From positions 62,001 through 126,000 of the forward strand of contig CAYRWR010000004.1 of NCBI GenBank assembly GCA_964428015.1: a stretch of 64,000 nt of DNA, given 5' to 3'. Numbering within the stretch: the stretch's first letter is position 1; every line of letters starts with the position of its first letter. Made by a program: the position numbers and the translations under genes. Below, in pieces: positions 16,743 to 25,501 of this stretch. Source of the stretch: CAYRWR01 sp964428015. GTDB taxonomy: Bacteria; Spirochaetota; Brevinematia; Brevinematales; CAYRWR01. Below the pieces are notes generated by a model. The model made no database searches. It was not told the origin of the DNA and worked only from the letters and a program-made list of their open reading frames with translations.

Positions 16743-17184
16743 TATACGAGACGCCCACCTGGGAGACCTGGACTCTCTGTGCCTGTTATTAAAAGATTTG
16801 TTTTCATTGGAAAAAGACTTCAGCCCCGATATCGTCAAACAGCATCGTGGGTTAAAGCTATTTCTGGAAGATAAAAAAAACAGGATTATCAAGGTGGCGC
16901 TTTCTGACAATAAAGTTGTAGGTATGGTCTCGGCGCAATTGTTAGTTTCGACAGCTCAGGGTAGTAAGGTAGCCCTGATAGAAGATATGGTGATCCAGAA
17001 AAATTTCCGTAGACAAGGTTTGGGGACCCGTTTACTATTGTGTATAGAAAAGTGGTGTCTGAGCAAAGGGGCCACCCGGATTCAGCTCCTGGCAGATGAA
17101 AAGAATGTAAAAGCCCATCTGTTTTATTCTAAAGCAAACTGGCAAGCAACTTCACTGCAGGCCTGGAGGAAATTTTTGTCTTGA
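16732..17184 (+). CDS. GNAT-family N-acetyltransferase
   Basis: A 150-residue acetyl-CoA-dependent acetyltransferase. The fold markers are an N-terminal IRDAHLGDLDSL segment, the central ALIEDMVIQKNFRRQGLGTRLL where RRQGLG is motif A binding the acetyl-CoA pyrophosphate, and the C-terminal NVKAHLFYSKANW of motif B. The substrate cannot be told from sequence. The ATG overlaps the HEPN-like gene by 11 bases (catgtgtcctga), so the two proteins are made together. A protein or small-molecule target linked to the neighbour is the simplest guess. Confidence 0.88.
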   Translation: MCPDIRDAHLGDLDSLCLLLKDLFSLEKDFSPDIVKQHRGLKLFLEDKKNRIIKVALSDNKVVGMVSAQLLVSTAQGSKVALIEDMVIQKNFRRQGLGTRLLLCIEKWCLSKGATRIQLLADEKNVKAHLFYSKANWQATSLQAWRKFLS

Positions 17185-17226
17185 AAAATCACTAATTGCG
17201 TGATAGCTTAAAAACAAGAGGTCACT

Positions 17227-17460
17227 ATGCAGACAATTTTCAGCTATCACCCAACCCCTTTTGAAGTAATGCTTATAACGGGATTATCCATGACCAGGGA
17301 GAATTATGTTCACTCAGACAGGACGGACAAGGACAAGACAATTGACCTGTTTCGCTTGTTCCTGATCCGCAGGGATAAAGCCCAGGCCAGGGTATTCCTG
17401 CAGCACCTGGACCGGGAAACCCGCCGCCAACTTCAAGAAAGAGAATTATCCCTGCTTTAA
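17227..17460 (+). CDS. Small hypothetical protein in HEPN/GNAT operon
   Basis: A 77-residue charged protein with no recognised motif, ATG preceded by AGAGGT. It follows the GNAT gene after 42 bases on the same strand, so it is probably the third gene of the operon. Its stop overlaps by four bases the stop of the convergent permease gene. Predicted helical second half rich in Arg and Gln (RRDKAQARVFLQHLDRETRR). Likely real because of its ribosome-binding site and position, but the function is unknown. Confidence 0.55.
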   Translation: MQTIFSYHPTPFEVMLITGLSMTRENYVHSDRTDKDKTIDLFRLFLIRRDKAQARVFLQHLDRETRRQLQERELSLL

Positions 17461-19739
17461 TCCTCTTCCAAAAGATTCACGCTACCCGCGCTCTTTACAA
17501 ACAGGATGGGGGGCAGTTCTGTAAATTTCTCGATTTCATTATCAAAAAAGACTTCGTTCAGACTGAAGATATCCACTCCTTCTTTTTTGTCGAAATTTCC
17601 GGGCAGGCCCAGCATCACCAGATCGGTATCCTGCGAGGCTTTCTGCATTGTCCTGACTATGGGCTCATCTATAAAAGGAATGACCACAATTTCCCCGCTT
17701 AATCTGGCGTGATCCAATATCTCCTGTATTTTAACTTTATCTTCCAGGATGGAGGAGTTTTTTTCCTGTCTGAACAGGATTCGTATCCTGAAATCTTTTT
17801 GATGTGCCGGACTGAGAGAGTTTTTAATGATATATGCCAGGAGTGCCATAAGATTGGCATTGTATAATCCTCTCCACCAGATATCGACACTATTGATCTC
17901 ATTTAGTTTTTCACCGTTTTTCAAAAGGAGCAGGTTACATTTCCGCTCCAGTATCCGCTTCATGATAGCAACGGTAGCCAGTTCCCTTCTGTATTCCAGT
18001 AGAAAGGTGTTGGGGCGTAATCCGCTGAGATGGCTGGTCTGCACTATAGTCATTATGGATTCACTGGGATTTGACGACTGAATCATCTGGAAAGGCACAT
18101 CAAAGCGGGGTAATTCACTGCTGTTTTTTTTGGTTTTTTCAGGGACAAAGATGTTCATGTTGACCATACCCTGGTAGCCCGCGATGGCTCCAGCCAGAAG
18201 ATTGATGGCAGTGGGAGCGGATTTTTCGCCCTGAAAAGCCACTGCCGTGACCAATGGCCTCCAGTTTTTGGTACCTTGCACAATCCGGGACAAAGTCCTG
18301 AGTCTGGTCTGGATTATAGTGAATAAAACCCCCCACCAAACTCCCTCCAATCTGCCTCTGGCTTTAAACCGCAGTATCAGCAAAAAGATAACCAGCTGAG
18401 TAGCAAAAATTACTACCCCTATTTTCCAGTCAAACAGGGCTATGGCAATGATGCAGGATAGAAAACCGTACAGCGAAATGGCCCAGTGTCCTTTGGAGGT
18501 GGGACGAAAGGCGGGATTGCGGCTAGCCCTTTCCAGAAAGGCGGAGCCATTGACCCAGCCGTATACCACCAGGTATAGAATACCCACGATCATGGCAGCC
18601 AGATTGATGGACCCCATCCATATCACAGCTATGCCGATCACCGCGGAAAATAGCACCGCGAATCGTGGCTCGTTGCCTGTCTTTTTAAAATCCCGGCTCA
18701 AAAATCCCAGCATTCTGGGCAAAGTATTGTCCCGGGCCAGCTGCTGAGCAGTACGGGGAGAGGTCATAAATACCGACAATGCCGACGAAGAGGTGGCAAA
18801 TAAAATACCGGCCATGACTGTAATTCCCAGGAGACGGAGGGGCATAGGTTTATTGAACCCCATCAGATCAGTGAGCAGCACACCGAAGGGATTGGTACCA
18901 TGGTATCCGGTAACCAATTGATTGGGGTCCATCAAAGAAAACACAAAAGCAGACAACAGATAAATGATAAGAGTGATAAAAATTGCTGTAAAAGTACCCC
19001 GGACCAAACTGCGTTTAGGATTCTTCAAATCCCCGCTCATCCCCACTCCGGCATCTATACCGGTGACTGCCGGGAAAAACTGGGTAAAGGTGATAAAAAA
19101 CAAAGCCAGAGTAATGGGACGTTTACCGGTCAGATTGATATGGTCTAATCCTAAAAACACCGGATTGCCGTCTATCCTGAGACCGGTCATAGGCGAGAAG
19201 AATATGACCAGAATACTAGCCGAGAGTACCACCAGGATAAAGGTCTGGATCTTGAGAGTGAAATCAGCCCCGATCATCACGATGATAAAAAAGATCCCGA
19301 ACACTATAGTCGAAATGATCTGTTTCTGCAGCAGAACGGCTTCAGGAGTCAAACCGGAAAACACCGGCCATATTTTTGCCAATAAGGGTGCAATAATGGG
19401 CTGAAGAGGCTCAGCAAAACCGATACAGTAAAATCCGATGGACGCGGCCTGGGCCAGATATAACTGAATACCAATAGAGCCGCCAAAGGCTTTTCCCAGA
19501 CTGCGCTTGGCCAGAGCATACATGCCTCCGCCGCCGATATTATTAAGATTGGTGGCTGTATCCGCCAGTGAAAAAGCGGTGGAGATAGTCACGGAATGAG
19601 CCAGCAGTATGACCCCCACCATGGGCAGCAGCCCCACATCACCGGTCAAAGCCGGGAGTAAAAGGAATAATACCGTTCCCAGTATTGCTTCAAAAGAGGG
19701 TACAAATACCCCTTGGAAAGTACCGAACTTTTTAGGCAT
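17457..19739 (-). CDS. APC-superfamily permease, SLC12 cation-chloride cotransporter-like
   Basis: A 760-residue protein with about twelve transmembrane helices in the first 480 residues and a large cytosolic C-terminal domain. The first helices with the GGGGMYALAKRSLGKAFGGS segment and the long C-terminal part resemble bacterial relatives of the SLC12 (Na-K-Cl) family rather than short amino-acid permeases. Substrate unknown: cation with chloride, or amino acids, are both possible. The C-terminal domain (LPRFDVPFQMIQSSNPSESI onward) recalls SLC12-type regulatory or USP-like folds. It stands alone, with cstA encoded upstream on the same strand behind a terminator. Confidence 0.82.
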   Translation of the reverse strand: MPKKFGTFQGVFVPSFEAILGTVLFLLLPALTGDVGLLPMVGVILLAHSVTISTAFSLADTATNLNNIGGGGMYALAKRSLGKAFGGSIGIQLYLAQAASIGFYCIGFAEPLQPIIAPLLAKIWPVFSGLTPEAVLLQKQIISTIVFGIFFIIVMIGADFTLKIQTFILVVLSASILVIFFSPMTGLRIDGNPVFLGLDHINLTGKRPITLALFFITFTQFFPAVTGIDAGVGMSGDLKNPKRSLVRGTFTAIFITLIIYLLSAFVFSLMDPNQLVTGYHGTNPFGVLLTDLMGFNKPMPLRLLGITVMAGILFATSSSALSVFMTSPRTAQQLARDNTLPRMLGFLSRDFKKTGNEPRFAVLFSAVIGIAVIWMGSINLAAMIVGILYLVVYGWVNGSAFLERASRNPAFRPTSKGHWAISLYGFLSCIIAIALFDWKIGVVIFATQLVIFLLILRFKARGRLEGVWWGVLFTIIQTRLRTLSRIVQGTKNWRPLVTAVAFQGEKSAPTAINLLAGAIAGYQGMVNMNIFVPEKTKKNSSELPRFDVPFQMIQSSNPSESIMTIVQTSHLSGLRPNTFLLEYRRELATVAIMKRILERKCNLLLLKNGEKLNEINSVDIWWRGLYNANLMALLAYIIKNSLSPAHQKDFRIRILFRQEKNSSILEDKVKIQEILDHARLSGEIVVIPFIDEPIVRTMQKASQDTDLVMLGLPGNFDKKEGVDIFSLNEVFFDNEIEKFTELPPILFVKSAGSVNLLEED

Positions 19740-19815
19740 TAAATTCCCCTTATAATTTTAAAAATAAAGTTAACTTAGAAATGAGACTATATTTTAAAGA
19801 AAGAAACAAATAAAA

Positions 19816-19845
19816 ACAACCGGGACTGTGAATACACAGTCCCGG
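19816..19845 (-). terminator. Terminator of cstA
   Basis: Minus strand CCGGGACTGTG-TATT-CACAGTCCCGG followed by TTGTTTTTATTTG: an 11-bp stem just after the cstA stop codon. Confidence 0.88.
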
Positions 19846-19859
19846 TGATGTATTTAGGA

Positions 19860-21596
19860 TCAGTCCACAATCTGGGCATTGCCAGCCAGTTTAATGGATT
19901 TTTTCTTTTTGATCAGAACATCAAAAAAGTCATAGATCAAGATAAAATTCAGTCCCAGCATTACGATGATCATCACCAGCAAGGGGACTGTCCCGGCATT
20001 GGGAGCGCTGAGTTGAGGGATGAGCACCACTACCAGGTACCACACTAAGGCAGCGGTCACAGTGAACCATAACAGTAATGCCGGCACTAGTGCTATCAGC
20101 CCCTTACCCTGGTTATTCTCCAGTACCCAGGCGGCTACAGAAATAAGTGCGATGGATGCCAGCATCTGGTTGGCACCGCCAAAAGCCGGCCAGATCATGG
20201 TCCAGCTACCGGTCCAGGCCAGTCCCACTCCCGCCGCGGCTGGTATGAGGGCTGCCAGCCAGGAGTTAGAGAAGAGCTTAAATAGACGGGGCTTCTTTTC
20301 AGCTAAGGGCTCGGCCAGTTCGGTGACCACATAGCGAGCAATACGGTTGGTGGAGTCCAGAGTGGTCAGAGCAAAACTGGATACCCACAGGGCCGCAAAG
20401 GTGGCCACTATACCTACCGCGATCCCGAAAGCAGCATTAGCCTGAGCCCCCAGGGATTGGGAAAAGATGCCGATTGGGTCCTTTACAGCCTGGGGATAGG
20501 CAGTCAGAAAGTTTCCCTGTATGGCCTGGGCCTGGTCGGCGAAAGCCACGTAGAAAAAGCTCCCTACAATCAGAATGACCAGGGTGGAAAGTATGCCCTC
20601 AGTCAACATAGAGCCGAAGCCCACGAACAAACCGTCGCTTTCCTTGCGGATCTGCTTGGACGAAGTACCCGAACTGACCAGTGAGTGGAAGCCCGACAGG
20701 GAGCCGCAGGAGATAATCAATGGGATCACAGGCCAGAAGGGGACAAAAGCTTTGGTCTCCTTGAGTGTAGGGGCGGAGAAGGCGGTAAAAGCGGGCAGGA
20801 CCAGGCCCTTGTGGGCTACGATTAACGTAATCGCTGCCACCCCCAATCCAAAGTAGAGCAGCCAGGCATTGAGGTAGTCCCGGGGCTGCAGCAGCACCCT
20901 GACCGGCAGACTGGCCGCGATAATGATATAGACAAAGAAGATAATCAGCCATACCTGATAGGACAGGACCAGGGGCGCGTAGAGGCTAATCCAGATGGAC
21001 CCCGCCATCAATACCAGGCCAATGGCTGTGGATGCAACAATATGCAGCTTGAGCCGGTACATGAGTACTCCCATGATCAGAGCTACAGCGATAAACAGCA
21101 TAGAAGCGGTGGCAACACTGGGATTAGCCACGAAGGTCTTGCCCACCACTGCGGAAAAGGCTGCCACTACCAGGATCAGAACAAACAGAATAAACCAGGC
21201 AAAGATCTTCCCGGTGCGGGGTTTAATCACCTGGGAGGCTATATACTGGATGGACTTGCCTTGATGACGTACCGAGGCCATGAGAGACAGGTAGTCGTGA
21301 ATCCCTCCGATGAAGATATTGCCCAGGATGATCCACAATAGTGCAGGTGCCCAGCCCCAGGCAAGGGCGATCACCGGGCCAATAATGGGTGATGCCCCGG
21401 CGATAGAGGCAAAATGATGCCCAAATACCACAAACTTGTGAGTGGGAGCAAAGTCCTTGTCATCCTCAAACTCCACCGCGGGTGTGGGGCGGGAGTCGTC
21501 CACATGCACGATGGAGCGTGCCACCCAGCGCCCATAGGTGAAATAAAAGACCACGTATATGGTGAGTACGCCTAAGAATATCCATAGAGCTGACAT
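19860..21596 (-). CDS. cstA: Carbon starvation protein CstA family transporter
   Basis: A polytopic membrane protein of the CstA/BtsT family, known to import pyruvate and implicated in peptide uptake. I start it at the ATG at 21596 (MSALWIFLGVLTIYVVFYF), which has AAGGAG upstream; the open frame continues 66 codons further without one. Family landmarks: FVVFGHHFASIAGASPIIGPV near residue 60, GGIHDYLSLMASVRHQGKS, and FHSLVSSGTSSKQ. At 578 residues it is of the shorter CstA type. It is likely monocistronic, with a strong terminator. Confidence 0.92.
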   Translation of the reverse strand: MSALWIFLGVLTIYVVFYFTYGRWVARSIVHVDDSRPTPAVEFEDDKDFAPTHKFVVFGHHFASIAGASPIIGPVIALAWGWAPALLWIILGNIFIGGIHDYLSLMASVRHQGKSIQYIASQVIKPRTGKIFAWFILFVLILVVAAFSAVVGKTFVANPSVATASMLFIAVALIMGVLMYRLKLHIVASTAIGLVLMAGSIWISLYAPLVLSYQVWLIIFFVYIIIAASLPVRVLLQPRDYLNAWLLYFGLGVAAITLIVAHKGLVLPAFTAFSAPTLKETKAFVPFWPVIPLIISCGSLSGFHSLVSSGTSSKQIRKESDGLFVGFGSMLTEGILSTLVILIVGSFFYVAFADQAQAIQGNFLTAYPQAVKDPIGIFSQSLGAQANAAFGIAVGIVATFAALWVSSFALTTLDSTNRIARYVVTELAEPLAEKKPRLFKLFSNSWLAALIPAAAGVGLAWTGSWTMIWPAFGGANQMLASIALISVAAWVLENNQGKGLIALVPALLLWFTVTAALVWYLVVVLIPQLSAPNAGTVPLLVMIIVMLGLNFILIYDFFDVLIKKKKSIKLAGNAQIVD

Positions 21597-21740
21597 GAAG
21601 TTCTCCTTTGAGTTTCTTATTACTACTATTATAAAGTACAATTTGCAGGTGTAAAGAATATTAAACCCGCATGCGCAGCTATATTGCCCATTCCAAATAC
21701 CCCTGTTATAATAGGGTATTATTTTACCCAAGGACATTTT

Positions 21741-22988
21741 ATGGAACTTCTTTCCCCCGCCGGCGACTTCCAGAAACTGCAGTTCGCTCTGCATTACGGT
21801 GCCGACGCGGTCTATATTGGCGGGCAGGCTTTTTCCCTGCGCCAGGGTGCCAGAAATTTTGACACAGAGACACTCTCACAGGCTCTGGACTACACCCACT
21901 CCCGGGGTAAAAAACTTTACCTCACCCTGAATGCCTTCCTCCACACTGACCAATGGCAGGAGTTTGAAGATTATACCCGGGAGCTTTCCGGCCTGCCGGT
22001 GGACGGCTATATCCTGTCCGACCTGGGGGCCATCGCCCACATCAGGGAAAAATACCCCGACAAAGAAATACATATCTCCACCCAGGCTAATACCACCAAC
22101 GCCCGCACAGTACAGTTCTATAAGTCACTGGGGATCCATAGAGTGGTGCTGGCCCGGGAGCTGAGCCTCCGGGAGATCGCGGACATCCATGCCGCCTCGG
22201 ATATGGAGTTGGAGGCCTTTGTGCACGGGGCCATGTGTATCGCCTACTCCGGCCGCTGTCTCCTGTCCAATTACTTCACCAACCAGGCACTCTATGGGCC
22301 CCAAGAAACCCAGGATTTCCGCAAGAAGACCGGCACCCGGGATGCCAATCAGGGAGACTGCTCCCAAAGCTGCCGCTGGGAATACGATCTGGTGGAGAAA
22401 ATGCGGCCTGATGAAAAGATGACTATAGGAGAAGACCCCCAGGGCACCTACATCCTGAGCTCCAGGGACCTGAACATGGCCCGTCATCTGGCTGACCTGT
22501 CTGCTGCCGGGATACGCTCCTTCAAGATCGAGGGGCGTGTCAAGAGCCTGTACTATGTGGCCGACGTGACCCGGGTCTACCGGGCCGCTCTAGACCTGAG
22601 CCGGGAGGGCCGCCTCCCTTCCGAGTCCCTCCTGGAAGAACTCAACACCGTCAGCCATCGTCCCTACACTACCGGCTTTTACTTTGAGCATAATCGTCTG
22701 GAGAGCCTATCCACCACTCATTCCAATAAATACATCCGGGACACTAAATTCCTGGCCTATGTCATTGACGACAGCGACCCCCTTCGACCCGTCCTGAGAG
22801 CGGCCAATCAGATCCGCCGCGAGTGGAATATCGAAGCCATCACCCCCCATGAGGACAATATTGCCATCCACGACTTTCGTCTGATCAAGAAGGGTGAGTC
22901 TGTAGACCTGGTCCAGCCCAACGATGAGTTTATCCTGGACTGCGGCGTGGAACTACATGAATTCGATATTTTACGTATGTGGATTTAA
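21741..22988 (+). CDS. U32-family protein (TrhP/YegQ-like)
   Basis: Peptidase family U32 members with this layout act in tRNA U34 hydroxylation (TrhP, formerly YegQ) rather than proteolysis. The start is taken at ATG 21741 (MELLSPAGDF) with AAGGA upstream; the U32 motif ELLSPAGDFQKLQFALHYGADAVY begins there. The signature FVHGAMCIAYSGRC followed by NQGDCSQSCRWEY supplies the Cys cluster that binds an iron-sulphur cluster in this family. The 415-residue length fits TrhP. No partner genes adjoin it. Confidence 0.88.
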   Translation: MELLSPAGDFQKLQFALHYGADAVYIGGQAFSLRQGARNFDTETLSQALDYTHSRGKKLYLTLNAFLHTDQWQEFEDYTRELSGLPVDGYILSDLGAIAHIREKYPDKEIHISTQANTTNARTVQFYKSLGIHRVVLARELSLREIADIHAASDMELEAFVHGAMCIAYSGRCLLSNYFTNQALYGPQETQDFRKKTGTRDANQGDCSQSCRWEYDLVEKMRPDEKMTIGEDPQGTYILSSRDLNMARHLADLSAAGIRSFKIEGRVKSLYYVADVTRVYRAALDLSREGRLPSESLLEELNTVSHRPYTTGFYFEHNRLESLSTTHSNKYIRDTKFLAYVIDDSDPLRPVLRAANQIRREWNIEAITPHEDNIAIHDFRLIKKGESVDLVQPNDEFILDCGVELHEFDILRMWI

Positions 22989-22997
22989 GGAATTTTT

Positions 22998-23233
22998 CAC
23001 CACAGAGGCACAGAGGCCACAGAGGTTCCAGGATAGGTGCTATGCACCTTTCAGATAGAAGGGGAAAGTGTATTTCCTTTATTAACCTTGCTAAATTTTG
23101 ATTGCTTTAAAAATTGTTACTAATAAAAGTTAGTTATGGTTCTTTCAAAAATACCTACAATACTTTATTAAATACATAAGGCAGCTCCAGCCCCTGCACC
23201 CCCTATCTCTGTGCCCTCAGTGCCTCTGTGTTG
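22998..23233. repeat. Inverted CACAGAGGCACAGAGG element
   Basis: The left arm at 22998-23025 carries three CACAGAGG-type steps; the right arm at about 23207-23233 is its reverse complement with few mismatches (CTCTGTGCC, TGCCTCTGTG). The 180 bases between hold no gene. This occupies nearly all of the 270-base gap between the U32 gene and the Xer gene. The arms resemble a dispersed repeat type that I recall from many environmental genomes. Confidence 0.7.
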
Positions 23234-23258
23234 CTTCGAGAAAATATTCAGTCTCCAC

Positions 23259-24140
23259 TTAAGCGTGCGGATGAAACTTTTTATAGTTTTCTTTGAGGTT
23301 TTCCACGCTCAGGTGGGTATAGATCTGGGTGGTGGACAGACTGGCGTGCCCCAGCATCTCCTGTATCACCCGGATATGGGCACCGTTTTCCAAAAGATGA
23401 GTAGCAAAGGAATGCCTCAGTACGTGAGGGTGGATGTGCCGCCCCTGGCCCATTTTCAGCATCATTTCATCCAGAATATTTCGTACCATGCGGTCGGATA
23501 GTCTTTTTCCATTCCTGGTGAGGAAAAGAGCCGTGGTCTCTTCCTTGACCAGTTCTTTCCGTTTGTTCAGATACTCTATTAATTCCGATGCTGCGGTCTG
23601 TCCATAAGGTACGATTCTTTCTTTGTTACCTTTCCCCAGGACCCTGATTTCACAGCGATGAGCATCGATATGCCCCAGGTCTAAACCAACCAGTTCGGAT
23701 ACCCGCAGACCGGCGGCATAGAGCAGGACCAGGATGCATTTATTACGGGCGTCCAGGGGGCTGTCTGTTTCCAGGCTGTCAATCAGACTTTTCAATTCAC
23801 TTTGTTCCATTACTTCAGGCAGTCGCTTTTCTTTTTTAGGAGAGCGCAGGAGTGAAGCGGGATTATGCTGTATCAAACCCCGGGTCATTAACCATTTGAA
23901 GAAGGATTTCAATGCGGCAATCTTACGCTCCATGGTACTGCTTTTAAAACCATGACTGCCCAGCTCGATGAGAAAATGATGCAGTTCATTATACCGGATG
24001 TTTCCCGGGTGTACTATGCCAACTGTTGAGCAAAATTCCGATAGAGCATGTAAGTCATCCTCATAGGCTTTGAGGGTGTGGGGTGAACAGGATTTTTCGT
24101 ACAATAAATAATCGAGAAAGTCATGTATAATTTCAGTCAT
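23259..24140 (-). CDS. Tyrosine recombinase of XerC/XerD family
   Basis: A 293-residue site-specific recombinase that resolves chromosome dimers at dif. It has the SAM-like N-terminal domain (FLDYLLYEKSCSPHTLKAYEDDL) and all catalytic residues: Arg in AAGLRVSEL, Lys in LGKGNKER, HVLRHSF with His-x2-Arg, LGHASLSTTQ and the Tyr in QIYTHL. Which of XerC, XerD or a single-recombinase XerH-type it represents cannot be told here. It follows two envelope genes on the same strand after about 50 bases, so it may be cotranscribed. No dif-like site was recognised in the window. Confidence 0.93.
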   Translation of the reverse strand: MTEIIHDFLDYLLYEKSCSPHTLKAYEDDLHALSEFCSTVGIVHPGNIRYNELHHFLIELGSHGFKSSTMERKIAALKSFFKWLMTRGLIQHNPASLLRSPKKEKRLPEVMEQSELKSLIDSLETDSPLDARNKCILVLLYAAGLRVSELVGLDLGHIDAHRCEIRVLGKGNKERIVPYGQTAASELIEYLNKRKELVKEETTALFLTRNGKRLSDRMVRNILDEMMLKMGQGRHIHPHVLRHSFATHLLENGAHIRVIQEMLGHASLSTTQIYTHLSVENLKENYKKFHPHA

Positions 24141-24190
24141 GTTAGTTAATTATCGTCTTACAGCAAAGTTATCTTGACTGAAACTCTATA

Positions 24191-25501
24191 TTACAAAAAA
24201 TCCGCCCTATAGACAACTCCCAGGTATACTGACGCAGTGTTGATCTCAGGACCACCCGCTTTTACACGTGCTGGATAAGGCGGAACTGGAAGTTCTGTAC
24301 TATACTCTACCTCATAGTACTCACCCTTTTCGAAATACGCCCGTACTTTAATTCCCATATAGCGGGAGAAAAACCAGGTAGTAGAGAATGTCAATGCCGG
24401 AATAATACTTTTTGAAGGATATTCTGTATGGTAATTACTATTGGTAATACTTTGCGGATAATTTAGATTATCAAAAATCGGTAATTTGACCGAGGCTTCA
24501 AACTCCAGGTCCCGGGTAGGGTGATAAAATAAGAATATTGACAAACTCTTGCCAATATTTCGAGAGGATGAAAAACCGAAAATCTGGTTCCAATTATTGG
24601 TATTCATCATAGGTTCAAAATATGCCAGTCCGACTCCTACCGCCAGTTTATCATGCAGAATTTTCGGATACCAGGAGAGAGAAAATTTTGAATAACCGGG
24701 AGCATTATCTGTTGACATAAGCTTTTGATTATTCATAAAATAGTAATACTGAGGTACTCCTGGCAAACCGGTAAATGCTGCATCCAGACGTACATTACCA
24801 AACCGGAAAGTAAGGGCAAACTCCAATTGGGTAAAAGGAAATCTTCCTGTATAATTATAATCATTTGCGTTCGTTCCTGAAGTGCCTATATTTGTTTCTG
24901 AATATTGTATATGTTTATAGCCGAATTCTGTAACAAACCCGAGGTGGGTATAAAACAGTCTTTTCAGCTTCAACTCCTGCTGTTCATACACCGTTTTTCT
25001 GACCTTCTGAATCTCGACTTCACTTTCGGTGGTGAATTTGGGCAGGGCCTCCCGGACCTTTTTCACAATATCAGAACTGGCGCTATCTATGGTATCAAAC
25101 AGGTCTAACGACAACTCACCGGAATAATAAGTGCGGAGCTTCATTTCGTTTTTTAGTACATCCAGTACTTCCACCCAGATCACCAGCCGGTTGTCCTGCA
25201 CATAATAATCCCCGTATATAATCACATCCCCTGACAAATCCCTGCCGGCTGTAAGAGCATCGTCTCTATCAGTCAATACCATTTTGATTTTATCACCATT
25301 GATCACCTGAAAGTCCCCAATCGTTTCCATCAGGTTTTTTAATGACCCATGCAGGATTTCCTTGATCGAATCATCGGTTGCAGCTGCTCCTATACTATGA
25401 AAAGGTACCAATACGATTCTCCATTTTTCTTCTGCGTGGAGCCGGGTAACAAACATTATGCTAATTAGTACCAGAACCAGTATCCTGATTTTATAATACA
25501 T
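24191..25501 (-). CDS. Envelope protein: periplasmic TolB/CsgG-like domain plus predicted beta-barrel
   Basis: The ATG at 25501 (GGAGT upstream) overlaps the end of the preceding gene by 11 bases. A signal peptide (residues about 1-24) is followed by a domain of alternating strands and helices (WRIVLVPFHSIG..., DVIIYGDYYVQDNRLVIWVEVLD) resembling the N-terminal fold of CsgG/TolB-type proteins. The second half (from about residue 185) has many amphipathic strands with aromatic residues and ends in a strand terminating in ADFL, as in outer-membrane barrels. Architecture matches the upstream neighbour, so the two are probably an operonic pair acting in the outer membrane. Confidence 0.7.
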   Translation of the reverse strand: MYYKIRILVLVLISIMFVTRLHAEEKWRIVLVPFHSIGAAATDDSIKEILHGSLKNLMETIGDFQVINGDKIKMVLTDRDDALTAGRDLSGDVIIYGDYYVQDNRLVIWVEVLDVLKNEMKLRTYYSGELSLDLFDTIDSASSDIVKKVREALPKFTTESEVEIQKVRKTVYEQQELKLKRLFYTHLGFVTEFGYKHIQYSETNIGTSGTNANDYNYTGRFPFTQLEFALTFRFGNVRLDAAFTGLPGVPQYYYFMNNQKLMSTDNAPGYSKFSLSWYPKILHDKLAVGVGLAYFEPMMNTNNWNQIFGFSSSRNIGKSLSIFLFYHPTRDLEFEASVKLPIFDNLNYPQSITNSNYHTEYPSKSIIPALTFSTTWFFSRYMGIKVRAYFEKGEYYEVEYSTELPVPPYPARVKAGGPEINTASVYLGVVYRADFL

